DNA of 64,000 nt from Rhizobium leguminosarum (GTDB taxonomy: Bacteria > Pseudomonadota > Alphaproteobacteria > Rhizobiales > Rhizobiaceae): positions 3,870,501 through 3,934,500 of the forward strand of contig NZ_JAGIOR010000001.1 in the NCBI RefSeq assembly GCF_017876795.1, in the 5' to 3' direction. The notes beneath the pieces are model-generated. The model did not search any database. It saw nothing but the letters and a program-made list of their open reading frames with translations, and had not been told where the DNA came from. The translations under genes and the position numbers were made by a program. Positions within the stretch are counted from its first letter, which is position 1; the number at the start of each line of letters is the position of its first letter. Below, one piece after another: positions 1 through 9,758 of this stretch.

Positions 1-870
1 CGCCGCCGCTTCACCAAGGAACTCGCCGGCGTCGACGTCGCTGTATGGGGTATTCCCTTCGATGCAGCAACCTCGAACAGGCCAGGCACGCGCTTTGGAC
101 CACAGGCGATCCGGCGCGCCTCGGCGATCTTCGACAATGATCCACAATATCCCTTCAACCGCGAACTCTTCACTGAGATGGCGGTCATCGATTACGGCGA
201 TTGCCTGCTCGACTACGGCAATCATCAGGATACGCCTGATGCCATCGAACGCCAGGCCAACGTCATCCTCGACAGTGGCGCCTTCCTGCTGACGCTCGGC
301 GGCGATCACTACGTCACCTGGCCGCTGCTGAAAGCCCATGCGGCAAAACATGGGCCGCTTGCGCTCGTGCAGTTCGATGCGCATCAGGACACCTGGTTCG
401 ACGAGGACCGGCGCATCGACCACGGCTCCTTCGTGGCACGCGCGGCCCGCGCGGGCATCATCGATCCCGACCGCTCGATCCAGATCGGCATCCGCACCCA
501 TGCGCCGGATGATTGCGGCATCAATATTCTCTACGGCCATCAGGTCGAGGAGATGAGCGCCAGCGACATCGCCTCGGCGATCATCTCGCATACGCGCGGC
601 GCGCCCGCCTATCTCACCTTCGATATCGATTGCCTCGATCCGGCCTTTACGCCGGGCACCGGCACGCCGGTTGCCGGCGGCCCATCGAGCGCCAAGATCC
701 TCTCGGTGCTGCAGCGCCTGCACCAGCTCGATATTCGCGGCGCCGATGTCGTCGAGGTGTCGCCGCCCTACGACCACGCCGATATCACCGCCATTGCGGG
801 GGCAACGGTGGCGATGTATATGCTGGGGCTTCATGCCGAGCGACGCGCCATCGCCGTGTCACAAGGCTGA
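1..870 (+). CDS. speB: Agmatinase / ureohydrolase, 5' end outside window
   Basis: Ureohydrolase-family enzyme, expected to hydrolyse agmatine to putrescine and urea in the cytoplasm with a binuclear manganese centre. The frame is open from base 1, so the N-terminus is cut off by the window edge. Metal-ligand motifs are visible in order: GGDHYVTWP (about 298-324), FDAHQDTW (about 373-396) and FDIDCLDPAFTPGTGTP (about 619-669). The first aspartate box has the usual DAHxD form. It sits 59 bp upstream of argC on the same strand, the arrangement known from other Rhizobiaceae. Arginase or guanidinobutyrase activity cannot be excluded from sequence alone. Confidence 0.9.
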   Translation, partial: RRRFTKELAGVDVAVWGIPFDAATSNRPGTRFGPQAIRRASAIFDNDPQYPFNRELFTEMAVIDYGDCLLDYGNHQDTPDAIERQANVILDSGAFLLTLGGDHYVTWPLLKAHAAKHGPLALVQFDAHQDTWFDEDRRIDHGSFVARAARAGIIDPDRSIQIGIRTHAPDDCGINILYGHQVEEMSASDIASAIISHTRGAPAYLTFDIDCLDPAFTPGTGTPVAGGPSSAKILSVLQRLHQLDIRGADVVEVSPPYDHADITAIAGATVAMYMLGLHAERRAIAVSQG

Positions 871-929
871 CTTATCATCCCAAAGTGAATCCGGAAACCT
901 TCTGAACCCATTGAAAGCGCAGGTCTAAC

Positions 930-1862
930 ATGGCACCGAAAATCTTCATCGACGGCGAACACGGCACGACGGGTCTGCAGATCCGCACGCGCATGGCTGG
1001 CCGCCGCGATGTCGAGCTTCTCTCCATTCCCGAGGCCGAGCGGCGCAACGCCGCCATGCGCGAGGACATGCTGAACGGCGCCGATATCGCCATTCTCTGC
1101 CTGCCCGACGACGCGTCCAAGGAAGCGGTGCAGATGGTTTCGGCCAACAATAATGTCCGCGTCATCGACACCTCGACCGCCTTCCGCGTCAATTCCGGCT
1201 GGGCCTATGGCTTTGCCGAAATGGACAGCGCGCAGGCCGACAGAATCAAGGCCGCCCGTTTCGTCGCCAATCCCGGCTGCTACCCCACGGGCGCGATCGG
1301 CCTCATCCGGCCGCTGCGCGCCGCCGGAATTCTGCCGGACGGCTATCCGGTCACGGTCAACGCGGTCTCCGGCTATACCGGAGGCGGCAAGCAGATGATC
1401 GCGCAGATGGAAAACCCGGATCACCCGGATGCGATCACCGCGCCGCATTTCCTCTACGGCCTGCCGCTGACCCACAAACATGTGCCCGAAATGACCGTGC
1501 ACGGCCTGCTCGACCGCGCGCCGATCTTCTCGCCGTCGGTCGGCAAGTTCGCACAGGGCATGATCGTGCAGGTGCCGCTGCATCTCGGCGACCTCGCCGA
1601 GGGCACGACGATGGATGGCATTCATGCGGCCCTCGCCGCTCATTATGCCGGGCAGGAGATCGTCACGGTCGTGCCGCTCGCCGAAAGCAAGGCACTGCCC
1701 CGCATCAACGCCGTCGAGCTCGAAGGCAAGGACACGATGAAGCTCTTCGTCTTCGGCACGCCAGGCGGTTCGCAGGTCAATCTGGTGGCGCTGCTCGACA
1801 ATCTCGGCAAGGGCGCCTCGGGCGCTGCCGTGCAGAACATGGACCTGATGCTCGCCTCTTGA
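930..1862 (+). CDS. argC: N-acetyl-gamma-glutamyl-phosphate reductase
   Basis: Third step of arginine synthesis: NADPH-dependent reduction of N-acetylglutamyl phosphate to the semialdehyde. The 310-residue length and start ([19 protein letters not shown]) fit the shorter type-2 ArgC group rather than the roughly 340-residue type. An N-terminal nucleotide-binding GxxGxxG-like stretch (EHGTTGLQ) is followed by the active-site cysteine in [14 protein letters not shown] near residue 115. It follows speB and lies 4 bp before the next gene, so the three are probably co-transcribed. Confidence 0.95.
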   Translation: MAPKIFIDGEHGTTGLQIRTRMAGRRDVELLSIPEAERRNAAMREDMLNGADIAILCLPDDASKEAVQMVSANNNVRVIDTSTAFRVNSGWAYGFAEMDSAQADRIKAARFVANPGCYPTGAIGLIRPLRAAGILPDGYPVTVNAVSGYTGGGKQMIAQMENPDHPDAITAPHFLYGLPLTHKHVPEMTVHGLLDRAPIFSPSVGKFAQGMIVQVPLHLGDLAEGTTMDGIHAALAAHYAGQEIVTVVPLAESKALPRINAVELEGKDTMKLFVFGTPGGSQVNLVALLDNLGKGASGAAVQNMDLMLAS

Positions 1863-1866
1863 CGTC

Positions 1867-2658
1867 ATGACGCTGGATGCGCTTATCGCCGGCGTGCACG
1901 CATGGTTTGCCGCCGCCCTGCCCGACCATGGCATCTATGCGCTGATGGCGTTTGCCTTCATTGCCGGGCTTGCCCGTGGGTTTTCGGGCTTCGGCGCCGC
2001 ATTGATCTTCATTCCGCTTGCTGGCGCGATCGTCGGGCCGAAGCTGGTCTCGCCGATCCTGCTCGTCATCGACGGCATTGCGACACTCGGGATGATCCCG
2101 CCCGCATGGCGCGGCGCCAACCGACCCGAGGTCTTTGTGATGGCGGCGGGTGCGGCCCTCGGCGTGCCGGCCGGCACGGCGATGCTGGCGCTGCTCGACC
2201 CGCTGCTCTTGCGCTGGAGCATTACCATCATCGCGATCGCCCTACTCGCGCTTCTCGCGTCGGGATGGCGATACCACGGCGCGCCTTCGGCACCGCTCAG
2301 CAGCGGCATCGGCCTGATCGCCGGGCTTTTCAGCGGCGCCGCGCAGCTCGGCGGGCCGCCTGTTGTCGCCTACTGGCTTGGCGGCAAGAGCGACTTCACG
2401 CGGGTCAGGGCGAATGTCGTGCTCTATTTCTCGATCTCGTCGGTCTTCAGCGCCATCAGCTATTATATTGGCGGATTGTTCGTGCCTGCCGTCTTCGCGC
2501 TGACCGCCGTCATCCTGCCGAGTTATGCGGTCGGGCTTTACGGCGGCTCGAGACTGTTCGGGCTCGCCGAGGAGCGGACCTTCCGCATCGCCTGCTACGT
2601 GCTGATCGCCGCCGCCGCGATCATCGGCATGCCGTTGCTCGATGGGGTGCTGCGTTAG
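1867..2658 (+). CDS. TSUP-family (TauE/SafE-like) membrane transporter
   Basis: A 263-residue, strongly hydrophobic protein with about seven or eight membrane segments and the internal twofold layout of the TauE/SafE family. Glycine-rich motifs near the start of each half (ARGFSGFGAALIFIP and FSGAAQLGGPPVVAYWL) are typical. Members export sulfite, sulfoacetate or other organic anions; the substrate cannot be read from sequence. The ATG lies 4 bp after the argC stop, suggesting translational coupling, although no arginine-related role is known to me. Confidence 0.8.
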   Translation: MTLDALIAGVHAWFAAALPDHGIYALMAFAFIAGLARGFSGFGAALIFIPLAGAIVGPKLVSPILLVIDGIATLGMIPPAWRGANRPEVFVMAAGAALGVPAGTAMLALLDPLLLRWSITIIAIALLALLASGWRYHGAPSAPLSSGIGLIAGLFSGAAQLGGPPVVAYWLGGKSDFTRVRANVVLYFSISSVFSAISYYIGGLFVPAVFALTAVILPSYAVGLYGGSRLFGLAEERTFRIACYVLIAAAAIIGMPLLDGVLR

Positions 2659-2691
2659 CGCGCGCCGCTAGCGACGCCAGGATCGCCCGCT

Positions 2692-3795
2692 TCAGTCGTG
2701 TTCTGTGATCGCCGTCGCGTGCGGATATTCGCCGTAAAAGCCGCGCCAGTTGGCGACGGCGAAACCGAAAACCACCATGGCACCGGCCTGATGCAGCAGG
2801 CCCCAGTGAAGCGGCACCTGCATCAGCAGCGTGGCGATGCCGACTGCTGCCTGCAGCGTCACCAGCGCGAAGAGCACGACGGCGCGGCGTGCATGGGTGG
2901 TCCAAGGTGCGGCGCGCAGCGCGATGACCATGTTGATCAAGGTCAATGCGAAGAGCGTATAGGCGCCGATGCGGTGGATGAACTGCACCGTCTTCGGGTT
3001 CTCGAAGGCATTGATCCAGATGGGCTGCTGGATCAAGAGATCCGACGGGATGACGGCGCCATCCATCAGCGGCCAGGTATTGTAGGAAAAACCGGCATCG
3101 AGCCCTGCTACCAGCGCGCCAAGATAGATCTGGAACAGTGCGAAAACGGCGATCGCGGCGGCAAAACCGCGCGAGCTGCGTGCCGGCGCCGGATCGCTGG
3201 AATGCCTGGAAAGCCCGCGCAAGATCCACATGCAGCCGGCAAAGATCAGGCAGGCCATGACGAGATGTGTCGCCAGCCTGTACTGGCTGACGTCGGTGCG
3301 GACGGACAGGCCAGACGACACCATCCACCAGCCGATAAACCCCTGCAGGCCACCAAGCGCCAGGATGCCGACGAGCGGCCAGCGCAGGCGCTTTTCAATC
3401 CGCCCCGTCAGCCAGAAAAAGATGAGCGGCAGCGCGAAGATCACGCCGATGCCGCGGGCGATCAGGCGGTGCGCCCATTCCCACCAGAAAATGCCCTTGA
3501 ATTCGTCGACGGTCATCGAGCTGTTCAACTGCTGAAACTCGGGAATGCGCTGGTAGAGGCGAAATTCCTCCTCCCATTCGGCAGCCGACAGCGGCGGGAT
3601 GACGCCGTGGATCGGCTTCCACTCGGTGATCGACAGGCCGGAATTGGTCAGCCGCGTGGCGCCACCGACGAGCACGAGACAGAAGAGCGCCAAAAGCACG
3701 AAACCAAGCCAGAAGCGCAAGGCGCGGCGGTCGCGGTCCTGCTTGCGCACTTCGCTCAGGATCGCCTGTTCCGTGGTCGGGTTTGCGACAGCCAT
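2692..3795 (-). CDS. ctaA: Haem A synthase (COX15/CtaA)
   Basis: Converts haem O to haem A in the inner membrane for aa3-type cytochrome oxidase. I chose the ATG at 3795 because AAGGAG lies 6 bases upstream; the open frame extends further but without family similarity. The 367-residue product has eight predicted membrane helices and the COX15 type-2 histidine motifs: [21 protein letters not shown] and [11 protein letters not shown]. The conserved [18 protein letters not shown] segment near residue 55 is a strong family signature. The gene converges on the preceding transporter gene. Confidence 0.93.
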   Translation of the reverse strand: MAVANPTTEQAILSEVRKQDRDRRALRFWLGFVLLALFCLVLVGGATRLTNSGLSITEWKPIHGVIPPLSAAEWEEEFRLYQRIPEFQQLNSSMTVDEFKGIFWWEWAHRLIARGIGVIFALPLIFFWLTGRIEKRLRWPLVGILALGGLQGFIGWWMVSSGLSVRTDVSQYRLATHLVMACLIFAGCMWILRGLSRHSSDPAPARSSRGFAAAIAVFALFQIYLGALVAGLDAGFSYNTWPLMDGAVIPSDLLIQQPIWINAFENPKTVQFIHRIGAYTLFALTLINMVIALRAAPWTTHARRAVVLFALVTLQAAVGIATLLMQVPLHWGLLHQAGAMVVFGFAVANWRGFYGEYPHATAITEHD

Positions 3796-3910
3796 GATGT
3801 CTCCTTCTATCCGGCAGTTGATTTGCCCCACCGGCTCATGCAAAACAAGCCCCGAACCTTTGCGGCATGCCGTCGCGCCGGCTCGCCCTGTCCATGCCGA
3901 GAGATAATTG

Positions 3911-4120
3911 ATGCCCATCCGCCTCCGCAAATTCATCGGCACGATCCTCATCATCGTGCTCGTGCTGGTCTATGCGCTGGTGGCGAACACGATCGCGGTG
4001 GCAACGCTCGGCAACGCGCCCTGGTGGGGACACCTGCTCTATTTCCTGCTCACCGGCCTGCTCTGGGTATTGCCGGCAATGGTGATCATCAAATGGATGG
4101 CCGGACCGCCGCAGCAATAG
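3911..4120 (+). CDS. DUF2842 small membrane protein
   Basis: A 69-residue protein with two hydrophobic helices ([21 protein letters not shown] and [21 protein letters not shown]) and a short charged N-terminus, matching the alphaproteobacterial DUF2842 family of unknown function. The ATG at 3911 is preferred to the TTG just before it. It is divergent from ctaA with about 115 bp between the two starts, a position seen in other rhizobia and perhaps linked to oxidase assembly; that link is only inferred. Confidence 0.8.
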   Translation: MPIRLRKFIGTILIIVLVLVYALVANTIAVATLGNAPWWGHLLYFLLTGLLWVLPAMVIIKWMAGPPQQ

Positions 4121-4242
4121 GCCATTAACGGCCGAATAACCGTGATCGGCGGAAAACCTCACCCGACGCGTGCAGTTAAACCAAATATACGTCCGGCATA
4201 CCTACCTTCCCGTTCAGCATTCTTGACCGGAGAAAACCACCC

Positions 4243-5484
4243 GTGCAGACGCAAAAGCTCGATGTTCATGAACAGCCGTCGGAGGACGTGGCGCTGGCCC
4301 AAACGGCCATTTCGCGCCTGCGTCAGCTGAGCATGAAACTCGCCATGGCCGAAGTCGATATCGAAGTCTTCGACGCAATGCAGCCGTTGGAGGACGACTG
4401 GCGAGCGCTGGAGCGCGACAATCTCCAGTCTCTCCATCAGAGCTATGATTGGTGCACCGCCTGGGTGAGCGCCTTTCAGCGGCCGCTGGCGATCCTCAAA
4501 GGCACCTATGCGGGTCAGACGGCATTCATTCTGCCGGTCGAAATCATCAGGTCTCGGGGGCTTGCGACCGCGAAGTTCATCGCCGCCGATCACAGCAATA
4601 TTAATACCGGCCTGTTCTCCGAGAGCTTTGCAGAGGCCGGCGGGGCCATCGATCCCGGCAAGTTCGCCGGCCAGTTTCAGCAGGCGCTCAAGGGTCGGGC
4701 CGATCTGCTGCTGCTGCAGAACATCCCGCTGGAATGGCGCGGGCGACAGACCCCGCTTGCGGGGCTGCCGATGGTGCAGAACCAGAATCACGCCTATCAG
4801 CTGCCGTTCTTTTCCGTTTTCGAGGAAACGCTGAAGCAGCTCAACGCCAAGAACCGGCGTAAGAAATTCCGTGTTCAGTCGAAACGTCTCGAGGCGGCCG
4901 GCGGCTTCGAATACCTTATCCCCGAGACATCGGAAGAACAGCACCGTCTGCTCGATATCTTCTTCCACCTGAAGAGCGTCCGCTTCGCCAGCCTCGGCCT
5001 GCCCGACGTGTTCGCCGACAAGGAAACGCGGGCCTTCCTGCACGGCCTACTCGACAAGGTCGATGACACCGGGCGGTATTTCGGGCTGCAGATGCATGTG
5101 CTGCGGCTCAAGGGAGAGAATGAGGGCCGGATCGCCGCGATTTCAGGGATTTCGCGCAAGGGCGACCACATCATCTGCCAGTTCGGCGCGATCGACGAAG
5201 AGCTGGTGCCGGATACCAGCCCCGGCGAATTCCTCTATTGGCAGACCATCTCGGGATTGCATGGCAAGGGCGTGGCGCTGTTCGATTTCGGCCTCGGCGA
5301 CCAGACGTATAAACGTTCCTGGGCGCCGGTCGAGACCGCGCATTACGACGTGGTGCTGCCGGTCTCGCCGTTCGGCGTCCTCGCCGGCGCCACGCACCGG
5401 ATCGTCACCCGCGGCAAGGCCCATATCAAGGCCCGCCCGAAGCTCTATAAATTTGCCCAGGGCATCCGGGCACGGATCGGCTGA
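4243..5484 (+). CDS. CelD/FemAB-like acyltransferase of the polysaccharide cluster
   Basis: A 413-residue cytoplasmic protein of the GNAT-fold FemAB/BioF2 type often annotated as cellulose/exopolysaccharide biosynthesis protein CelD. The C-terminal half shows the family pattern: EETLKQLNAKNRRKKFR, then GEFLYWQTISGLHGKGVALFDFGLGDQTYKRSWAP near the end. The start is GTG with GGAG 10 bases upstream. Its likely role is to acylate or aminoacylate a polysaccharide precursor; the substrate is unknown. It is the first gene of the cluster and converges with the co-polymerase gene across a palindromic repeat. Confidence 0.75.
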   Translation: MQTQKLDVHEQPSEDVALAQTAISRLRQLSMKLAMAEVDIEVFDAMQPLEDDWRALERDNLQSLHQSYDWCTAWVSAFQRPLAILKGTYAGQTAFILPVEIIRSRGLATAKFIAADHSNINTGLFSESFAEAGGAIDPGKFAGQFQQALKGRADLLLLQNIPLEWRGRQTPLAGLPMVQNQNHAYQLPFFSVFEETLKQLNAKNRRKKFRVQSKRLEAAGGFEYLIPETSEEQHRLLDIFFHLKSVRFASLGLPDVFADKETRAFLHGLLDKVDDTGRYFGLQMHVLRLKGENEGRIAAISGISRKGDHIICQFGAIDEELVPDTSPGEFLYWQTISGLHGKGVALFDFGLGDQTYKRSWAPVETAHYDVVLPVSPFGVLAGATHRIVTRGKAHIKARPKLYKFAQGIRARIG

Positions 5485-5488
5485 TCGT

Positions 5489-5592
5489 TTAAAGCGCGCC
5501 GCAAAACTGCGGCGCTTTTGCGCGACATGCGGTCTTTGCTTTACGCATGTCGTTATCGCAAAACCGCGGCGCACTTTTGCGCGACATGCGTT
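5489..5592. repeat. RIME-like intergenic palindromic repeat
   Basis: Intergenic block of about 100 bp rich in inverted repeats between two convergent genes. It contains gcatgtcgttatcgcaaaac and a cacttttgcgcgacatgcg arm, which recur with small changes at 58590-58672. It forms stem-loops that could act as a bidirectional terminator. Similar mosaic elements are known in Rhizobium and Sinorhizobium as RIME. Confidence 0.7.
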
Positions 5593-7762
5593 AGGCGGCT
5601 TGGCCGAACCTCTGCTCCGCCTCTTCACCACCCGACATCAACACGACATGCGCGTAGCCCGCAGCCTGGAATTCCGTCATCAGGGCAACGAAGATCGTCT
5701 CTTCGACCTCCGGCAGGGAAAGGATGATCTCGACGTCCCGGCTGCGCGTCAGCCGCGAGACACCGGCGACATCGGCCGAACCGCATTCGACCACCACGAG
5801 GTCATAAGCGGCGGCGAGCGCATCGAGCAGCAGCGACAGCCGGTCCACACCGCGCATGGCGCGGCGAACGTCACTCTGGCCCTGGGGAATGAGATGGGCA
5901 TCGGAAAGGTGGTCGCCGTGGATGGTGTCGCCAAAGGCGGCCTCGCCGCATAGCAGATCGGTGACGCCGAGAGCGGCCTGGTCTTCAGCCATCAGCTCCG
6001 TAGCGTAACCGGAACCGGTCATATCGATCAGGATGACGCGGCGGCCGGCGTCAGCGAGCATGCGGGTCAGCAAAACCGTTGCCGCCGAGCCGCTGTCACC
6101 GGTCGGGGATATGGAGATTGCCAGCGGCGCCCGGCTGCCCGTGAGATAATCCGCAACCGAGGCGATGGAGAATTCGTTGTCATCCTCCGGCGCCGCCTCG
6201 GTGGGCTCCACATCCTCGATGATATTCTCTTCGTCCGCGACCACGGCGAGCATGCTCGGCGGCTGGACGGGCTTTCTGACGGCGGCGGCAACCGGAGCGG
6301 CCTGCGGCGTATCCCTCTCCTCAATGAGTGTTTCTGCCTCGATCGTCTCACGGGACGCATCGACGACACGCAACGCCCGGCCGCTGAAAAGTTCGGCCAG
6401 CATGGTGACGATGGCGCTCAAGATCAATGTCGCGACAGTCGCGACGACGACGATCGGCACCACCTTCGGGAAATAGGGATCGACCGGCTCTATGGCCTTG
6501 GAAACGATACGGGCATCGGCTGGGCTCGAATTGCTGTCGGCCCGGGAGGCGGCCTCGCGGTAGCGCACCAGATAGGTTTCGAGCAGCTGGCGCTGGGCGG
6601 TGGCCTCGCGCTCCAGCGCATTGAGGCCGACCTCGTCTTCACCGGCGCGGGCGCTATTGGCCTGCAATGTATCCGACTGCCGCTCAAGTTCGCTCGCCCT
6701 CAGATCCGCGACCTTGGACTCGTTGTCGATGCTCGCCAGAATCTTCTGCGTCTCCTGGCGGATCTGGGTGCGGATATCGGAGAGCTGGGCGCGCAAGCTT
6801 TTCAGCCGCGGGTGATTGTTGAGAAGGCTGGTCTGCAGGTCTGAGATCTGCGACTGCAGGCCGGATTCTGTCGCTTTCAGCCGTTGGATCGCCTGGGAGG
6901 ACATGATGTCGGGCAGCGTGTCGGAGGCCTCGCCCGAAGACAGCGCATTGCGCACCGCCTGCGCCCTCGCCTCGGCATTGGCCTTGTCGCCGCGCACGCG
7001 GGTCAGCTCGGCGGAGATATCGTTCAGCTGCTGGGCCGGAAAGGTGGTCGTGCCGTTGGTCTGCAGCAACCCGTGGGAGGTGCGATATTCGGCGACCTTT
7101 TTCTCGGCCTCGCTGACCTTGCCACGCAGGCCCTCGATCTCCGGCTCCAGCCAGCGCGTCGCTTCCGAATTGGAATCGAGCTTGGCGCCGCTCTGCGTCA
7201 AAAGGTAGACATTGGCCATGGCGTTCGGAATGGCGGCGGCGAGCTTCGGGTCCTTCGAGGTAAAACTGATGCCGATGACGCGTGAACCCGGCACCTGGTA
7301 GACCTGAAGGCGTTCGACGAAGGCGTCGATCACCCGCTCTTCCGGCGGATTCTCCAGCGGGTTCTTCTTCAGATGCAGTTTCACCAGGATGCTGCCCATC
7401 GCCGAGCCGTTGGCGGCATCGTCGAATTCCGGCAGGTTGTAAAGCTTCAGGTCATTGATGACCTTCTTGAGGAGATCAGCCGATTGCAGCAGCTGCACCT
7501 GGCTGGCGATATTCAGCTCATCCATCAGCGGACCGGCGCTGGCATCGTTGGCCTGCTGGGTGCTTGCGAAGGCCGGCGCACGGGGTTCGATCAGAATGCG
7601 TGTTTCGCTGCGAAATTGCGGCGACATGATCTTGGCGCCGGCAAAGGCGACGCCCGCCCCCACAAGGGTAATCGTCAGAATCCGGAGACGGCGCGCCCAG
7701 ACGGCGCGGGCCAACTGGCCGAGGTCGATATCCACATCCTGATCACGCGCTACGCCGGACAT
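5591..7762 (-). CDS. Wzc/GumC-type polysaccharide co-polymerase with degenerate kinase domain
   Basis: A 723-residue inner-membrane protein expected to control chain length and export of the cluster's polysaccharide. The start at 7762 has GGAG 9 bases upstream. Order: Wzz domain with a first membrane helix (ILTITLVGAGVAFAGA), a long periplasmic coiled-coil region (roughly residues 190-410), a second helix (VVPIVVVATVATLILSAIV), an acidic linker, then a BY-kinase-like domain from about residue 545. The P-loop reads SPTGDSGSAAT instead of a GxxxxGKS/T form, Walker A' reads VILIDMTGSG, and there is no tyrosine-rich tail. I infer a structural rather than catalytic kinase domain. It is divergent from the export lipoprotein gene. 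Confidence 0.85.
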   Translation of the reverse strand: MSGVARDQDVDIDLGQLARAVWARRLRILTITLVGAGVAFAGAKIMSPQFRSETRILIEPRAPAFASTQQANDASAGPLMDELNIASQVQLLQSADLLKKVINDLKLYNLPEFDDAANGSAMGSILVKLHLKKNPLENPPEERVIDAFVERLQVYQVPGSRVIGISFTSKDPKLAAAIPNAMANVYLLTQSGAKLDSNSEATRWLEPEIEGLRGKVSEAEKKVAEYRTSHGLLQTNGTTTFPAQQLNDISAELTRVRGDKANAEARAQAVRNALSSGEASDTLPDIMSSQAIQRLKATESGLQSQISDLQTSLLNNHPRLKSLRAQLSDIRTQIRQETQKILASIDNESKVADLRASELERQSDTLQANSARAGEDEVGLNALEREATAQRQLLETYLVRYREAASRADSNSSPADARIVSKAIEPVDPYFPKVVPIVVVATVATLILSAIVTMLAELFSGRALRVVDASRETIEAETLIEERDTPQAAPVAAAVRKPVQPPSMLAVVADEENIIEDVEPTEAAPEDDNEFSIASVADYLTGSRAPLAISISPTGDSGSAATVLLTRMLADAGRRVILIDMTGSGYATELMAEDQAALGVTDLLCGEAAFGDTIHGDHLSDAHLIPQGQSDVRRAMRGVDRLSLLLDALAAAYDLVVVECGSADVAGVSRLTRSRDVEIILSLPEVEETIFVALMTEFQAAGYAHVVLMSGGEEAEQRFGQAA

Positions 7763-7953
7763 GCTCTTACTCCACAACAAAGGTGCCGCAAGCGTAAACG
7801 ACCATGGTAACTCAACGGTTAATGGCAATCCTGCCGAGTAGTAACCGACGGCCGACGAAGGAAACCGGGAAATTGCAAGCGGCCTTTACCGGGCATTAAC
7901 CCTAACGGATCGATAACGGCTCTACCGAGTTCATTTTCTGTGAGCACAAACGG

Positions 7954-8529
7954 ATGTCTGTCGTCCAGCCCAAGATCCTTTTGGCCCTGAGCCTTGCAGC
8001 CATGACGGCAGCATTGGGCGGCTGCACGACGTATAAGCCGGCTCCGAAGGCCTTCAACGAGGCGACCATCCAGCCCTATACGCTGGACAGCGGCGATCGG
8101 TTACGCGTTACCGTCTTCGACCAGCAGAGCCTGACCAACACCTATACGGTGGACCAGGCCGGCTATATCGCCTTCCCTCTCATAGGCCAGGTCCCTGCAC
8201 GCGGCCGAACCCTGCAGCAACTCTCGGGGCAAATCGCTCAGAAACTGCAGCAGGGCTATCTTCGCGATCCCGACGTCACCATCGATGTCGATCGCTACCG
8301 TTCGATCTTCCTGATGGGCGAAGTCGGCCAACCCGGCCAGTATGCCTATGTCCCCGGTATGACGGTGCAGAATGCTATCGCGGTCGCCGGCGGCTTTACC
8401 AGCCGCGCCAACCAGAGCATGGTCGACGTCACCCGCAAGATCAACGGACGGGTGCTGACCGGCCGCATCAACATATCGGGGCCGATTATCGCCGGCGACA
8501 CGATCTACGTTCGCGAACGGCTCTTCTGA
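7954..8529 (+). CDS. Wza-type polysaccharide export lipoprotein
   Basis: Periplasmic/outer-membrane export protein of 191 residues. A signal sequence ends in the lipobox LGGC (cysteine near residue 24). The poly_export domain follows (YTLDSGDRLRVTVFDQQSL ... GYIAFPLIGQVPARGRTLQQL), then one SLBB domain (FLMGEVGQPGQYAYVPGMTVQNAIAVAGG). It is much shorter than E. coli Wza (about 380 residues) and lacks the C-terminal helix of the pore, as is usual for rhizobial short forms. It lies 3 bp before the glycosyltransferase gene and is probably co-transcribed with the next three genes. Confidence 0.9.
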   Translation: MSVVQPKILLALSLAAMTAALGGCTTYKPAPKAFNEATIQPYTLDSGDRLRVTVFDQQSLTNTYTVDQAGYIAFPLIGQVPARGRTLQQLSGQIAQKLQQGYLRDPDVTIDVDRYRSIFLMGEVGQPGQYAYVPGMTVQNAIAVAGGFTSRANQSMVDVTRKINGRVLTGRINISGPIIAGDTIYVRERLF

Positions 8530-8532
8530 ACG

Positions 8533-9702
8533 ATGGCAGAACAGCAGCCGCTCCGCATCCTCCATTGTTTCAGGTCGCCGGTCGGCGGAATTTTCCGCCA
8601 TGTCCGCGATCTCGTCGAGGAGCACAGCAAGGCCGGCCATGAAATCGGCATCCTCTGCGACAGCTCGACCGGCGGCGAATACGAGGACAGCCTGTTCGAC
8701 GATATCCGTCCCTATCTCTCGCTCGGCCTGACACGCGTGCCGATCCGGCGCTCGATCAGCCCGTCAGATATTGCGACGATGTGGGATACATACAAGAAAA
8801 TCAAAAGTTTGCGGCCGGATGTGCTGCACGGACACGGCGCCAAGGGCGGTGTGCTCGCGCGACTTGCCGGCTCAGCGTTGCGGGTGAACAGGTATCGCGT
8901 AGCCCGCCTCTACACCGCGCATGGTGGAAGCCTGCATTATTCGCGTTCCTCGTTCAGTGGACAGTTCGTCCTCAGGATGGAGCGCCTGCAGGAATATTTC
9001 ACCGATGCGCTGGTCTTCATCTGCGAATACGAGCGCGACACCTATGCGCGCAAGGTGGGTAAGCCGCGGACGAAGACGAGACTGATCTACAACGGCATCG
9101 CCGAGCGCGATTTCGAGCCGATCCCGACCCGCTCGGATGCGGTGCATTTCATCTATGTCGGAATGCTCCGGGACCTCAAGGGTCCCGATCTGTTTGTCGA
9201 TGCCTTCGCCAAGACCGAACGGCTGCTCGGCAGGCCGCTGTCGGCGCTGATGATCGGCGACGGGCCGGATCGCGATCGCTACCGCGAGATGATGGTCGAG
9301 CGCGGCCTTGGCAAACGCATCGGCATGCTGCCGGCGATGCGGGTCCATGAAGCCTTCTCCATGGCGCAGAACCTCGTCGTTCCCTCGCGCGCCGAAGCCA
9401 TGCCCTATATCGTGCTCGAGGGGCTCGGCGCCGGCAAGACGATCATCGCAAGCCGTGTCGGCGGCATTCCAGAGGTGCTCGGCGCCGACAGCGCAGCGCT
9501 TGTGGAGGCCGGGAATTCCGACGATCTCGCCCGCGTCATGGCGGAAACGCTGAGCATACCCGATTGGCACGCCAGGTCGATGCCGAAGCCCGAGGCGGTG
9601 AAGGCGGTGTTTTCTTCCGCCGTCATGGCACGCGATGTCCTGAAATTGTACCATGAGCTCGTCGGTGCCGCTGACCGTCAAGCAAGGCCCGCCGCCTCGT
9701 AA
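8533..9702 (+). CDS. GT4-family glycosyltransferase
   Basis: A 389-residue GT-B enzyme that should add a sugar from a nucleotide-sugar donor to the lipid-linked repeat unit at the cytoplasmic membrane face. An N-terminal acceptor half contains LHCFRSPVGGIFRHVRDLVEEH and DVLHGHGAKGG. The C-terminal donor half contains YVGMLRDLKGPD and the EX7E motif in AEAMPYIVLEGLGAGK. It starts 3 bp after the export gene, so coupling is likely. The donor sugar cannot be read. Confidence 0.9.
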   Translation: MAEQQPLRILHCFRSPVGGIFRHVRDLVEEHSKAGHEIGILCDSSTGGEYEDSLFDDIRPYLSLGLTRVPIRRSISPSDIATMWDTYKKIKSLRPDVLHGHGAKGGVLARLAGSALRVNRYRVARLYTAHGGSLHYSRSSFSGQFVLRMERLQEYFTDALVFICEYERDTYARKVGKPRTKTRLIYNGIAERDFEPIPTRSDAVHFIYVGMLRDLKGPDLFVDAFAKTERLLGRPLSALMIGDGPDRDRYREMMVERGLGKRIGMLPAMRVHEAFSMAQNLVVPSRAEAMPYIVLEGLGAGKTIIASRVGGIPEVLGADSAALVEAGNSDDLARVMAETLSIPDWHARSMPKPEAVKAVFSSAVMARDVLKLYHELVGAADRQARPAAS

Positions 9703-9758
9703 ATATTTCTTAGGGGCTTTCTGGTATTTCGCTTGGTGACAACGAGCGAAAAGCCCCC

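Noticed and set aside
2698..4128. Long open frames antisense to ctaA and similar ones at 14589-15800 and 52508-53668
   Set aside because: They mirror strongly supported genes, lack family likeness and show the biased composition of GC-rich antisense frames.
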